DNA from: Streptomyces phaeoluteigriseus
GTDB lineage: Bacteria; Actinomycetota; Actinomycetes; Streptomycetales; Streptomycetaceae
DNA length: 64,000 nt
Assembly: GCF_001896135.2 (NCBI RefSeq)
Contig: NZ_MPOH02000014.1
Span: forward strand, 1-64,000
Reading direction: 5' to 3'
The position numbers and the translations under genes were made by a program. Shown one piece after another: positions 28,849-37,748 of this stretch (the stretch's first letter is position 1; every line of letters begins with the position of its first letter). Below the pieces are notes generated by a model. That model had not been told where the DNA came from. It saw only the letters and a program-made list of their open reading frames with translations, and made no database searches.

Positions 28849-29505
28849 GTGTTCGTTCCCAGTCACTACCGTGAACCGGACGGTTCATGGATGGCCGACC
28901 TGATCCGCGGCAATCCGTTGGCGCTGGCGGTCATCAACGGAAGCGCCGATCTCGGCCCGTTCGCCACGCACCTTCCCGTGATTCCGGATCACCGGACGAC
29001 CGGCGAATGGCCGGACGACCTGGCGGGTGCCACCCTGTTCGGGCACATGAACAGGGCCAATCCCCACTGGCGGGCGCTCCAGACGGGGGACGTCGTTCTC
29101 CTGGCCTTCACGGGGCCGCACGCGTACGTCTCACCGTCGGTCTACGAGGTGACGCCGGCCGCTCCGACGTGGAACTTCACCTCCGTGCATGTGCGCGGCG
29201 TGGTGGAGAAGATCGATTCACTCGAGGAAACACTCGAGGTCGTGCGGGCCACCGCACGGTCCTTCGAGGACCGTTTCGGGGCCGACTGGGACCAGTCGGA
29301 ATCGATCGAATACTTCCGCAGGATAGTTCCTGCCGTCGGCGCGTTCCGGATTTCGGTGACCGGCGCCGAGGGGATGTTCAAACTGAGCCAGGAACAGCCC
29401 GCCGAGGTCCGCGAGCGAGTGCAGAAGTCGTTCAGCGGCAGCGAGTGCGGTCGGCATCGCGAGACCGCCGAACTCATGGGCCGACTGCCGCAGACGGGGC
29501 CCTGA
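28849..29505 (+). CDS. PaiB-fold protein, candidate piperazate synthase (KtzT-like)
   Basis: 218 aa of the PaiB/FMN-binding split-barrel superfamily. Blocks: MFVPSHYREPDG, THLPVI, GHMNRANPHW (65-74), GPHAYVSPSVY, PTWNFTSVHVRG, YFRRIVPAVGAF and MFKLSQEQ. Known: the heme enzyme KtzT and relatives in this superfamily form the N-N bond of piperazate from N5-hydroxyornithine. The match to KtzT-type sequences (GHMNRANPHW, PTWNFTSV, YFRRI, FKLSQEQ) is from memory, not a search. The second ornithine N-hydroxylase of this cluster would supply the substrate. The alternative is an ordinary PaiB-type flavin-binding regulator. Start GTG 28849 follows GAGGGG. Confidence 0.78.
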   Translation: MFVPSHYREPDGSWMADLIRGNPLALAVINGSADLGPFATHLPVIPDHRTTGEWPDDLAGATLFGHMNRANPHWRALQTGDVVLLAFTGPHAYVSPSVYEVTPAAPTWNFTSVHVRGVVEKIDSLEETLEVVRATARSFEDRFGADWDQSESIEYFRRIVPAVGAFRISVTGAEGMFKLSQEQPAEVRERVQKSFSGSECGRHRETAELMGRLPQTGP

Positions 29506-29573
29506 ACGACGGGACGCGAACCTCACCGGTCAGGAGGTGCGAGGCCGTCGGCCACCCGGACGGCATCCCGGCG

Positions 29574-29601
29574 GGGCCCGGCTCCGGACGGAGTCGGGCC
29601 C
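29574..29601. terminator. Bidirectional terminator between KtzT-like and LmbU-like genes
   Basis: 13-bp stem (GGGCCCGGCTCCG against CGGAGTCGGGCCC, one G-T position) with a very short loop, between convergent stops at 29505 and 29620. Confidence 0.75.
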
Positions 29602-29619
29602 GCGACCCGCTCTTCCTGG

Positions 29620-30330
29620 TCAGCCCGTGAGGCAGCGCTGTTGGCCCGCCCCTGCAATGCCGCTTCCCGCCTGTTCCTGGAGCTTCTCCAGAATCTGTTC
29701 GGCCGCGCTGTCCAGGGTGTCGAGGACCCACTGCTCCAGCTCCACCCCGGACCGTGCCGCCGCCTTGTGCCACCACTGGAGCCGGCTGTCCGGCACGGCG
29801 AGCCGTCGCGTCGCCTCGGCCGTCCGCTGCGCTTCCGGCACTTCGGCCCCGCGTGCGAGACGCATGGCCGTACGCAACTGCTTGGTGCTCCACCCCTGCC
29901 GCTCGGCCTGGTCGAGCCATTGCTCCTGCTCCTCGGCCGGCAGGGAAGCGATTTCGGCATGGTGCTGGAAGCTCAGTGCGGGGCGTCGCCGCTTCATGTC
30001 GAACCGGCGGGACACCCACGCGTAGTTCCGCAAGGTCTGGTACCGGAGACCGGCGGCACGAACTCCGCGCTCATACCGGTCGCCGTAGTGGTCCTTTCCG
30101 TACACCAGCCAGTCGCCGAGCCACCAGGACGAGGAGTTGACGATTCCGGAGAGTTCGCGCCCGGCCGACTCCCAGTTCTCGAAGGTCAGGCCGGCGGGTA
30201 ACTCCAGACCGACACGCGTCGTGGGGACATGACTCCGCTGTCGGTCTCCTTCGACACCGCCGGCCTCCGGCGGAGCCGTTTCCGCTCTCCTTCGGAATAG
30301 CGCAGAATGTGCTGTGCCGGATTTCGACAT
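29620..30330 (-). CDS. LmbU-family regulator, copy 1
   Basis: 236 aa. After a disordered N-terminus (to about residue 35) it carries the LmbU/NovE pattern: RVGLELPAGLTFENWE, SSSWWLGDWLVYGKDHYGDRY, YQTLRNYAWVSRRF, RRRPALSFQHHAEIASLP and WLDQAERQGWSTKQLR. Known: LmbU is the pathway regulator of lincomycin biosynthesis and binds DNA. The C-terminus (LQWWHKAAARSGVELEQWVLDTLDSAA) looks helical. ATG 30330 is chosen (GGGGGA upstream); 30348 is an alternative. It is divergent from an IS701-like gene; the same pair occurs again at 33.3-35.9 kb. Confidence 0.9.
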   Translation of the reverse strand: MSKSGTAHSALFRRRAETAPPEAGGVEGDRQRSHVPTTRVGLELPAGLTFENWESAGRELSGIVNSSSWWLGDWLVYGKDHYGDRYERGVRAAGLRYQTLRNYAWVSRRFDMKRRRPALSFQHHAEIASLPAEEQEQWLDQAERQGWSTKQLRTAMRLARGAEVPEAQRTAEATRRLAVPDSRLQWWHKAAARSGVELEQWVLDTLDSAAEQILEKLQEQAGSGIAGAGQQRCLTG

Positions 30331-30726
30331 GAGCAATCCGTCCCCCATTCAACTCGGCTTCACTTCCACTGGTTCGCAGCTGCCGATGCATTTCCCTGAC
30401 GGCCCGTCCGAGTAGACCTCAACGAAAAGTCCACAGCAAGTACACGGCGCCCCGCCAGTTCATACTTGTCGAAGTCCATACAGCACCGATACGCCCGGGT
30501 GCCCATCCGGAAGGGGAAGCTCATGTTCCGGCCTGGGTGGGACGAGGGAAACGTGGCTAGAATTCGACCGACTTCGAGGATCATCGACAGAAGTCAGGAG
30601 TTCCCGACCGGCTCCCGGCTCAACGCGATGCAATTCAGCCAATGTACGCTCGCCGGTTGTGCCGCACCAGGATCCGTGCTCGGCTCTGCTGCTGTCGCGC
30701 CGATCGGAGTTAGGGGGAATTGCCAC
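30331..30726. other. Divergent promoter region of LmbU copy 1 and the IS701-like gene
   Basis: 396 bp, lower in GC than its surroundings. It shares the block CCGAGTAGAYC (30408-30418) with the equivalent region of the second module (34228-34238); no cluster palindrome was seen here. Confidence 0.5.
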
Positions 30727-31998
30727 ATGACCAGTCCCGGCGTAGCCGCGGGTGAGGCATTGCCCGTCGCCACCGGCAGGACAACGTTGGCGGACTTTTC
30801 CGACGAGGTCTTCGGCGGTATCCGACGGGTCGACCAACGAAGGTGGGCGCAGGCCTATCTGTCCGGTCTGCTCATCACGCCGGGGAACAAGTCCGTACGC
30901 CGCCTGGCGCAGCACGTTTCCACCTCCCCCACCGCCGCCCAGTCGCTCCGCCAGTTCGTGTCCGCCAGTCCCTGGTGCTGGGATTCGGTCATGCGCAAGC
31001 TCACCCGCTGGGCCGAGAAGACGTGCACGCCCGCCTCCGCCTGCACGATCCACCGCGTCGTCGTACTCAAGTCCGGCGAGCGATCGGTGGGTGTGCACCG
31101 CTACTTCGACCCGGTCACGCGTCGCACCCTCAACTGCCAGCTGGCGGTCGGCGCGTTGCTCTCCTTCGGCTCGGTGCAGGTGCCCGTCGACTGGCGGCTG
31201 CACCTGCCCGCGTCATGGACGCAGGAGGCGCAGCCACGCCGGCGCGCACGCATTCCGGACGCCGTGCGGTACCAGCCGCTCGGGGAGCAGATGCTCGATC
31301 TCGTGGACGCCCTGACGAGCCGCACGACTCAGCCGTCCGTCCCCCTCGTGACCGACATGAGCGACACCCCCGAGGCGGCTTCCTTCGTGCGCGGGCTCAA
31401 CCGGCGGGGGCGCGAGTTGGTCGTCGCACTGCCCCCGTATCTGAGGGTGCACCCCGACGAAGAGAGCGCTCCGCGCACCCGCGGACTCGTCGCCGCGGCG
31501 GAGTGCGTGTCCTCCGCCCGCGCCGCCGACACCGTCCTGGTCACCGCGGCGGACGAGCGGCAGCGCCACACGCAGGTCCGGTCCGCCCTGGTCCGTCTGC
31601 CCGGTGACCGAAAGGCCGGCCCTCCCGACGGCCCCTTCCGTCTCCTCACCGAAGTGACTCCGGACAGTCGCCCCGGACCCGTGTGGATCACCAACGTCAC
31701 CGACCGGCCCCTCGACGACATCATGTCGTTGGCCACCCTGAGATCGGATGCCGCCGCCTCCATCGACACCATGAAGCGTGACTTCGGCCTCGGTGACTTC
31801 GAGGGCCGTTCCTTCCCCGGCTGGTACCACCACGTGGCCCTCGTCTCCGCCGCGTACGCCTACCGGCACCTCGCCGCTCCCCTCCAGCCGGCGCGCCGGG
31901 CGGACGAGGCCGGCGGGACCGTGGCTGCGGCTGCGGCTGCGGCTGTGAGGAGACCTTCCGGTGAACTTCGGCACTGGCCTCCCGCATACGAGCGGTAG
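30727..31998 (+). CDS. IS701-transposase-like protein without catalytic acids, copy 1 (domesticated)
   Basis: 423 aa related to IS701-family DDE transposases: RRWAQAYLSGLLITPGNKSVRRLAQ, SLRQFVSASPW, RSVGVHRYFDP...NCQLAVG, VPVDWRLHLPASW and the end FGLGDFEGRSFPGWYHHVALVSAAYAYRHL. Family transposases carry an Asp pair just before the K-K-G-x-x-S-V-G-V block (IDDTG-like); here it reads IHRVVVLKSGERSVGV, with His109 at the Asp position. The Glu expected ahead of the K-x-x-x-GL block is also absent (AASIDTMK). TDMSD may keep the middle Asp. No terminal inverted repeats or target duplications were seen. AGGGGGA precedes ATG 30727. I infer a non-transposing DNA-binding role. Confidence 0.85.
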   Translation: MTSPGVAAGEALPVATGRTTLADFSDEVFGGIRRVDQRRWAQAYLSGLLITPGNKSVRRLAQHVSTSPTAAQSLRQFVSASPWCWDSVMRKLTRWAEKTCTPASACTIHRVVVLKSGERSVGVHRYFDPVTRRTLNCQLAVGALLSFGSVQVPVDWRLHLPASWTQEAQPRRRARIPDAVRYQPLGEQMLDLVDALTSRTTQPSVPLVTDMSDTPEAASFVRGLNRRGRELVVALPPYLRVHPDEESAPRTRGLVAAAECVSSARAADTVLVTAADERQRHTQVRSALVRLPGDRKAGPPDGPFRLLTEVTPDSRPGPVWITNVTDRPLDDIMSLATLRSDAAASIDTMKRDFGLGDFEGRSFPGWYHHVALVSAAYAYRHLAAPLQPARRADEAGGTVAAAAAAAVRRPSGELRHWPPAYER

Positions 31999-32033
31999 GG
32001 CGATCCGCCGGTGAGTCCGGCCGATCGCCCCGA

Positions 32034-32056
32034 CGCCGACCGGAATCCGGTCGGCG
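32034..32056 (+). terminator. Terminator after IS701-like copy 1
   Basis: Perfect 10-bp stem CGCCGACCGG/CCGGTCGGCG with loop AAT, 35 bp after the stop. Confidence 0.8.
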
Positions 32057-32192
32057 GGGATTCACCGCACTCGCTCCGCGCTTTCGGATTCCGATTCGAT
32101 TTCCGATTCCGGTCACGCCTGAACGTACTCTCCCCGGCGATGCCGACGTGATGCGGGAAGCACCTCTTGCGGGCGGCGGCTCAACCGGGTGC

Positions 32193-32216
32193 GGCTGTCC
32201 CGTCAACGGGACAGCC
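32193..32216 (-). terminator. Hairpin carrying cluster palindrome, site 3
   Basis: Perfect 11-bp arms (GGCTGTCCCGT) with a 2-nt centre; its core GTCCCGTCAACGGGAC (32197-32212) is a copy of the cluster palindrome. It lies 29 bp beyond the dihydrolase stop between convergent genes, so it may act as terminator, as binding site, or both. Confidence 0.65.
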
Positions 32217-32245
32217 GGGCCGGGCGCCCGTATTCGGCGGGGGCC

Positions 32246-33133
32246 TCAACCCGCCTGGGCCCGCAATTCGAGCGTGCAGCACTTCACACTGCCACCGGCC
32301 TTCAGCATCTCGGTCAGGTCGGCTCCGACGGGTGTGTAGCCGCGCTCGCGGAGCTGGGCCGCGAGGCCGACGGCCTGCCGCGGCAGTACGACGTTGCGGC
32401 CGTCCGACAGGGCGTTCAGACCGAACACGGCGGCATCTGCCTCGGCGGCCAGGATCGCGTCGGGGAAGCGCTCGGCCAGAATCGCGCGGCTCTGCGGGGA
32501 GAACGCCGCCGGGTAGTACATGACTTCTCCCTCCCCGAGCACCGCGAGCGCCGTGTCGAGGTGATACCAGCGCGGGTCGACCAGGGTCAGGCTCACCACG
32601 GGGCGGCCGAAGAACTCGCGCACCTCGTCATGGGCGCGCAGGTCGGAGCGGAAGCCGGTGCCGGCCAGGATCTGCCCGTCCGCGTAGAGGAAGTCGCCCT
32701 CGCCCTCGTTGACGTACTCGGCCTGCCGGACCTCGGACCAGCCGTCGCGGCGGAACCAGTCGAGGTATGCCTCTGCCTCGTCGACGCGCTGGGCATGCCG
32801 GAAGCGGGCGACGAGCACCTTGCCGTCCACCACGATGGCGCCGTTCGCGGCGAACACCATGTCGGGCAGTCCCGGCACCGGCTCGATCAGCCGCACGTCG
32901 TGCCCCAGGCCGACGAACATGTCGTGCAGCCGTTTCCACTGGCCCAGAGCGACCTGTGCCGAGGTGGGTCTGCTCGGGTCCATCCACGGATTGATCGAAT
33001 ACGTGACGTCGAAGTGCGTGGGGCGGCACATCAGATAACGCCGCGGCGAGGCGTTTCGGGCGCTGTCCGTGAGCCGTTCCGTGTTTATGTGCGACACCTT
33101 GATCCCGTCTTGTCTGCGAAATTCCTGGGACAT
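32246..33133 (-). CDS. Arginine dihydrolase / DDAH-family guanidine hydrolase
   Basis: 295 aa of the amidinotransferase/DDAH superfamily, very like the actinobacterial Rv2323c type. Motifs: HFDVTYSINPWM (Asn48), LPDMVFAANGA, GEGDFL, YHLDTALAVL (catalytic His), and the catalytic Cys in GGSVKCCTLEL near residue 285. The two Asn in INPWM and FAANG are those I recall as making ArgZ/AgrE-type enzymes convert arginine to ornithine rather than citrulline. In this cluster it could feed ornithine to the N-hydroxylase. ATG 33133 lacks a clear Shine-Dalgarno site; GTG 33097 is an alternative. The gene is alone between two regulator modules. Confidence 0.85.
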   Translation of the reverse strand: MSQEFRRQDGIKVSHINTERLTDSARNASPRRYLMCRPTHFDVTYSINPWMDPSRPTSAQVALGQWKRLHDMFVGLGHDVRLIEPVPGLPDMVFAANGAIVVDGKVLVARFRHAQRVDEAEAYLDWFRRDGWSEVRQAEYVNEGEGDFLYADGQILAGTGFRSDLRAHDEVREFFGRPVVSLTLVDPRWYHLDTALAVLGEGEVMYYPAAFSPQSRAILAERFPDAILAAEADAAVFGLNALSDGRNVVLPRQAVGLAAQLRERGYTPVGADLTEMLKAGGSVKCCTLELRAQAG

Positions 33134-33249
33134 TGAAGCAATACCCGTACGGAGTCGCGGGCACCACCGCAGACGAAGAACGCGGGGAGGATGCGGTGAA
33201 CAGCCCGTGCCGGTGGCCGAGTTCATGCGTGGCAATGAGGCTTCCCGTT

Positions 33250-33265
33250 GTCCCGGCAACAGGAC
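33250..33265. promoter_or_regulatory. Cluster palindrome, site 4
   Basis: GTCCCGGCAACAGGAC, imperfect copy with outer arms TGTCC/GGACA, 117 bp upstream of the dihydrolase start. Confidence 0.6.
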
Positions 33266-33307
33266 AGTGCCGCGGTTTCGACCATTCGCCGCGGATCGCA
33301 CGTGCGG

Positions 33308-33340
33308 CGGGGTCCGCACCCTCGGCGGGCGCGGACCCCG
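33308..33340 (-). terminator. Terminator after LmbU copy 2
   Basis: Perfect 10-bp stem CGGGGTCCGC/GCGGACCCCG with a 13-nt loop, just beyond the regulator stop at 33349. Confidence 0.75.
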
Positions 33341-33348
33341 TGAGCCGG

Positions 33349-34032
33349 TCACGCGAGGGGCGGTTGCCGGTCGGCTTCCTTCAGTACCTGATCGGCGGCG
33401 GCGTCCAACGTGGCCATCACCCACTCCCCCAGCTCGGTGCCGGCCTCGGTCGCCGCGGTGTGCCACCACTGGAGGCGACTGTCGGGCACGGCGAGCCGGC
33501 GAGTCGTCGCGGCGGCGGCCGTCTGCTCCGGGGTGCCCTCGCGCTGGGCCCGGATGGCGTTGCGCAGTTGCTTCGTGCTCCACTTCATCCGCTCGGCACT
33601 GTCGAGCCAGGTCTCCTGTTCGTCGGTGCACAGCGACGCCAGCTCGGCATGGTGCTGGAAGCTGAGCGCGGGCCGTCGCCGGTGCAACTCGAACCGCCGG
33701 GAGACCCAGGCGTAGTTGCGCAGCGTCTGGTACTGCAGGCCGGCCGCGTTGATGCCGCGCTCATAGCGGTCCGCGTAGTGGTCCTTGCCGTAGACGAGCC
33801 AGTCCCCGAGCCACCAGGACGAGGAGTTGAGCAGCCCGGAGAGCTGACGCCCGGCGCGTTCCCACTCCTCGAAGGCGAGTCCGGTGGGTATGTGCAGTCC
33901 CACCTTCGTGGTGAGTACCTGATCGCGCCGTGCCTCCGCCCCGGTGGCTCTTCGCGTTCTGGACACGGCCTCCGTGGTCCTGCCGAACGTGAGCGCCTTG
34001 GGATCCTTGCAGTCCTCGACCTGATTCGTCAT
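33349..34032 (-). CDS. LmbU-family regulator, copy 2
   Basis: 227 aa, clearly paralogous to the protein at 29620-30330. Shared blocks include SSSWWLGDWLVYGKDHY, YQTLRNYAWVSRRF, RRRPALSFQHHAE, WSTKQLR and RRLAVPDSRLQWWH. The N-terminal 40 residues differ (MTNQVEDCKDPKALTFGRTTE), which could separate their DNA targets or partners. ATG 34032 follows GGGGAGAC; an adjacent GTG (34035) is also possible. It is divergent from the second IS701-like gene. It is a good candidate for binding the cluster palindromes. Confidence 0.9.
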   Translation of the reverse strand: MTNQVEDCKDPKALTFGRTTEAVSRTRRATGAEARRDQVLTTKVGLHIPTGLAFEEWERAGRQLSGLLNSSSWWLGDWLVYGKDHYADRYERGINAAGLQYQTLRNYAWVSRRFELHRRRPALSFQHHAELASLCTDEQETWLDSAERMKWSTKQLRNAIRAQREGTPEQTAAAATTRRLAVPDSRLQWWHTAATEAGTELGEWVMATLDAAADQVLKEADRQPPLA

Positions 34033-34704
34033 CACGTCTCCCCGTCAACACGCGTATAACCGGGCGGGTTCGCGGTGGCTCCCCATCGAACACGGAAAGC
34101 GTTCACCCATATTCTCCACACGCACACCAAAGGCAGTGGGCACCGCTCGCAGGTGAATACTGCGGACCTGAAAGTACCGGGCATTGCACGGTTTCCGGTT
34201 CAGGCCGGGATGGCCAACTGCCGCGCCCCGAGTAGATCCCGACATCGGTGGGAGTTCAAGGATCTTGGCGCCATCGAACACTACTTTGCGGAGTTCGAAC
34301 ACCACTCCGAGTCAATGGTCCAGTCCACTGCCTGCCCTGCTGCACACACGCGCGCAGGGCCGTGGACACCCTGCATCAGCCGTCCCGACACGTCGTGGAC
34401 ACTTCGAGCGTCGCCCCGCCCCGTTGCGCCGGCACCTGGACAGGGCACGCGCGCTCCGCATCCTTGCAGGTCAATCCCTTGGATCCGGGAGAGCCACGCA
34501 CCACCGCCGACACCAGGGGCGAGGGACCCGCCCCCTGGCGGACCCCGTGGGACCCAGCCGGCGCCCCACCTCCGGTCCCCTCGAGACCGTGTGCCACCAC
34601 AGGCGCCAGAACAAGCCAGCCAGGCTCAGACTGTGGCACCACACTGGAGCGCGCCCTAGACTCTCTCCCGCAACGCTCAGTAACGTCGGGGGAGTTATTG
34701 CTGC
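34033..34704. other. Divergent promoter region of module 2
   Basis: 672 bp, partly AT-richer than the genome, between LmbU copy 2 and IS701-like copy 2. No gene seen. The only feature shared with the first module is the CCGAGTAGATC block (34228-34238). Confidence 0.5.
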
Positions 34705-35898
34705 ATGAACGTGGCTCAATCGGATGCCTCATCGACTGCACGAGACACGACTTACTCCATCGGCTCCGAATTGTCTCTGCATCATTTCAGCAGAACGATC
34801 TTCAAGAGCTTACGCCGGACCGATCAGCGCAGATGGGCACACGCCTATCTGAAAGGGCTGCTCGTCACGCCGGGGAAGAAGTCGGTGCGCCGACTCGCCA
34901 CCGCGATCTCGTGCGACCCGGCCGTCGTGCAGTCACTGCGCCAGTTCGTCAGTCTCAGCCCGTGGGACTTCGACGAGGTCGTGGAGGAACTCACCCGCTG
35001 GGTGACGGCCCGTCATCCCGAGCCCGTGTGGTCCATCGGCCGCGCCGTCCTGCCCAAGCGCGGTGACCGGTCGGTGGGTGTGCACCGCTACTTCGACCTG
35101 TCCTCGGGCCGCACGCTCAACTGCCAGCTGGGACTGGGCTCCTTCCTGTGCGTGGGCGACACCCAGGTTCCCGTCGACTGGTGCCTGCACCTGTCGAAGG
35201 CCTGGACACGGGACTCCGCGCGGCGCAGGGAGGCGCGTATACCGGACTCCGAGCAGTACCAGCCGCTGTGGGCGCACGCGCTCCGGCTCGTCGACCGGTT
35301 GTCGGCCCGAACGCGCTCCACGGCCTCGGTCGTCCTCGTCGACATGAGCGACGAACCCGACGTGGGACACCTGTTGCACGGACTCGCCAAGCGCCGGCAC
35401 GACTTCGTCGTCGCGGTGCCGCCGCACCTGGCCGTGCTGCCCGCCGGCGAGGGCGCCTCGGCAGCGGTGAGCGCGAGGACCCTCGTCTCCGCACAGAGCC
35501 CGGAGACGGCCGTCGTCGCCCTGCCCGACGGAGCGCGCCGTGTCACACGCCTGCAGACGTCGCTCGTCCATCTGTCGGGTGGGTCCCCGGGGCGCTGCTC
35601 CGGCCCTCCCTACCGGCTGTTCACCGAAGTCGGCCCGGCCCGCGCCCCGGGCCCGCTGTGGCTCACCAGCCTCGCCCACCACTCCCTCGCGGAGATCGGC
35701 TCGATCGCCGCGCTGCGGAGCGGGACGACGGCCGTGATCGGTTCCATGGAGCACGACTTCGGCCTGCTGGACTTCGAGGGACGCTCGTTCCCCGGCTGGT
35801 ATCACCACATGGCCCTCGTCTCCGCCGCGTACACCTACCGGCACCTCCACGAGCTCACCGCTGTGCCGTCCGGCAGCACGGCACAGCGGCTGCCGTAG
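34705..35898 (+). CDS. IS701-transposase-like protein without catalytic acids, copy 2 (domesticated)
   Basis: 397 aa, paralogue of 30727-31998: RRWAHAYLKGLLVTPGKKSVRRLA, SLRQFVSLSPW, RSVGVHRYFDL...NCQLGLG, and the end FGLLDFEGRSFPGWYHHMALVSAAYTYRHL. The IDDTG position reads IGRAVLPKRGDRSVGV with Gly112 in place of the first catalytic Asp, and the Glu region reads TAVIGSMEHDFGL, again without the expected acid. Loss of the same positions by different substitutions argues for retained non-catalytic use. GGGGGAG precedes ATG 34705. No flanking inverted repeats seen. It is divergent from LmbU copy 2. Confidence 0.85.
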   Translation: MNVAQSDASSTARDTTYSIGSELSLHHFSRTIFKSLRRTDQRRWAHAYLKGLLVTPGKKSVRRLATAISCDPAVVQSLRQFVSLSPWDFDEVVEELTRWVTARHPEPVWSIGRAVLPKRGDRSVGVHRYFDLSSGRTLNCQLGLGSFLCVGDTQVPVDWCLHLSKAWTRDSARRREARIPDSEQYQPLWAHALRLVDRLSARTRSTASVVLVDMSDEPDVGHLLHGLAKRRHDFVVAVPPHLAVLPAGEGASAAVSARTLVSAQSPETAVVALPDGARRVTRLQTSLVHLSGGSPGRCSGPPYRLFTEVGPARAPGPLWLTSLAHHSLAEIGSIAALRSGTTAVIGSMEHDFGLLDFEGRSFPGWYHHMALVSAAYTYRHLHELTAVPSGSTAQRLP

Positions 35899-36605
35899 CG
35901 ACGCGACACCCGCCCTCCCACCGATCACGGGAGCCGGTTCCGGGTGCGGCCCGCTGCCCCACCGTGCGGGTGGACAACGGAACGCCGGACGACCTGACTT
36001 TGGCGTCATCTCATCGCCCGACGCCCTCAGGGGGCCTGGCCGCGTTCCGCCTCCCGTGACCCGGGCGGCGCACGCGTACCCCGGGCCGGTCCACCGCCGG
36101 ACCGCCTCCTGGAGGCCCTCACCGGGGACGACGTTCCCCCCGGCCGCCCCGCGAGGGCACGGGAGGGGACCTCCCGCACCACGGAAGTGCGCGAACCGCC
36201 CACCCGCACGGGGGGCACTTCCCTCTCGGCTGCCGAGGCGACGCCCGCCCATGCGTGACCGATTCCGCTCGCTGTCACACTGAGTTCCCAGGCGGTGCCC
36301 GCGCGACCGTCTCGTATTGACACTACTGTGGCACCGCATGGCGTCAGCTTGGAATCACGCCCTGGACCGCGGGGCGACTCCACCGGTTCGCTACCGGCCG
36401 GTGACGGAAGGAGCCCGCCCGGTGGGCGACATGAGGCAGACAGCGTCCGGCGTGGTGACGGCGGGTCAGGACCCGCCGCGGCCCCCGGCGGTACGGGCCC
36501 GCGCCCCCGGGCCGGGGACGAGACCCCTCCACGAAGCGAGGACCCTCGTTCGGGCCGCCGTACGCACCGGCCCGGCGGCCACAGACATCCCGAAGGCGGC
36601 CCGCC
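35899..36605. other. Intergenic region before the DUF4097 gene
   Basis: About 700 bp without a convincing gene. TATTGACACTAC near 36315 contains TTGACA and could be a -35 for the DUF4097 gene; no matching -10 was clear. Confidence 0.5.
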
Positions 36606-37452
36606 ATGCCGACGTTCGACACGCCCTCCCCTGTCCGGGTGGTACTCAGCCTGCTGTCCGGCCAGGTCCGGATCGTCGCGAGTGACCGCGCCGAGACGAT
36701 GGTCGAGGTGTATCCGCGCGACCGCGACGACCAGGACGACGTGCGGACCGCCGAGCGGCTGCGTATCGGTTATGCCGACGGGCTGCTGCGGGTGGACGAC
36801 CCGGAGCCGGGCGGACACTGCGGCGCGGTCGTGGTGGTGATGGCCGTGCCCACCGGGTCGAGCCTGCACGGCCGGGGTGTGGCGACGGACTTCCTCGGAG
36901 TGGGAGAACTGGGCGAGTGCAGACTCCGCACGGGCCTGGGGTGCATCAGGCTCGACCGTACCGGCAGCCTGCGACTGGCCGCCTCCCTCGGTGACATCAC
37001 GGTCGACCGAGCGGTCGGCACCGTCGAGGCCACGGCGGACCGTGGCGACATCCACCTGGGGCGGGTCGAGGGCATGGTCACGATCAGCGCGAAGGGAGAG
37101 GGTGACGCCGCCGTCGGAGAGGTGCGTGGAGTCGCCCGCCTGCATGCCGAGAAGGGTGACGTACGGATCGAGCGGGCGCACGCGGACGTGGAGGCCCGGA
37201 CGACCCAGGGCGACATCGACATCGGGGAGGTCGTGCGCGGGTCCGTGGTCGCGGCCACCACGTTCGGCGGCATCCGGGTCGGTGTGGCCCGGAGCAGCAG
37301 CGCGCGCCTGTCCCTCGACTCCGCCGCGGGCACGGTGTACACGTCCCTCGCACTCCTGGCGGGCGGGGAGCGGGCCGGCGAGGTCGTACGCGTCGCCGGC
37401 CGGTCGGTGCCGCGACATCGTGGTGCAGCGATCGGATGTCGCCACGGAATGA
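36606..37452 (+). CDS. DUF4097-family beta-strand repeat protein (frameshift near the C-terminus)
   Basis: About 281 aa after correction. A right-handed beta-repeat protein with recurrent G-D-I/V steps: GDITVDRAVGTVEATADRGDIHLGRVEG, GDVRIERAHADVEARTTQGDIDIGEV, FGGIRVG. The family normally ends GDIVVxR; here DIVVQRSDVATE followed by TGA (37452) lies one frame away from the main frame, so an extra base (or two missing) is needed near 37405-37415. Without it the frame runs to 37637 into non-family sequence. Function unknown; it is probably not part of the biosynthetic set. Confidence 0.78.
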
Positions 37453-37525
37453 GGCCGTGCGCGCCGAGCACCGCGCCCGAGCACGGGGAACGCGAGCACC
37501 GCGGACCTTGCACGCGAGCCAAAGC

Positions 37526-37542
37526 GGTGCCACAATGGCACC
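37526..37542. promoter_or_regulatory. Operator-like inverted repeat GGTGCCA-N3-TGGCACC
   Basis: Perfect 7-bp arms with a 3-nt centre, in non-coding DNA after the DUF4097 gene. It resembles small-regulator or toxin-antitoxin operators, but no such gene is beside it. Confidence 0.4.
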
Positions 37543-37748
37543 AGAGAGGCGCCGTTCTGCGTCACAGTCCGGACGCAAGTTCCCAGTCGCCCCCGAGGCG
37601 AAGAGCGGGGCGGCCTTCTTCCCGTCACTGCCGGTAAGCACAAGAGCCGTCGACATCGGAGACCGACGCTCAGCGGCACCACCGGCGAGGTCGGCCACGA
37701 TCACGGTACCGATGCCGTCCCCGTCGGTTCATCGGTACCGGCCTCACG

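Noticed and set aside
30727..35898. Calling the two IS701-like genes insertion sequences
   Set aside because: No terminal inverted repeats or target duplications were found, the catalytic acids are lost, and each has its own divergent regulator and Shine-Dalgarno site.
37460..37704. Minus-strand frame beginning MSTALVLTGSDGKK near 37655
   Set aside because: Third-position GC is low, there is no family similarity, and it runs into the DUF4097 gene; the operator-like repeat lies inside it.
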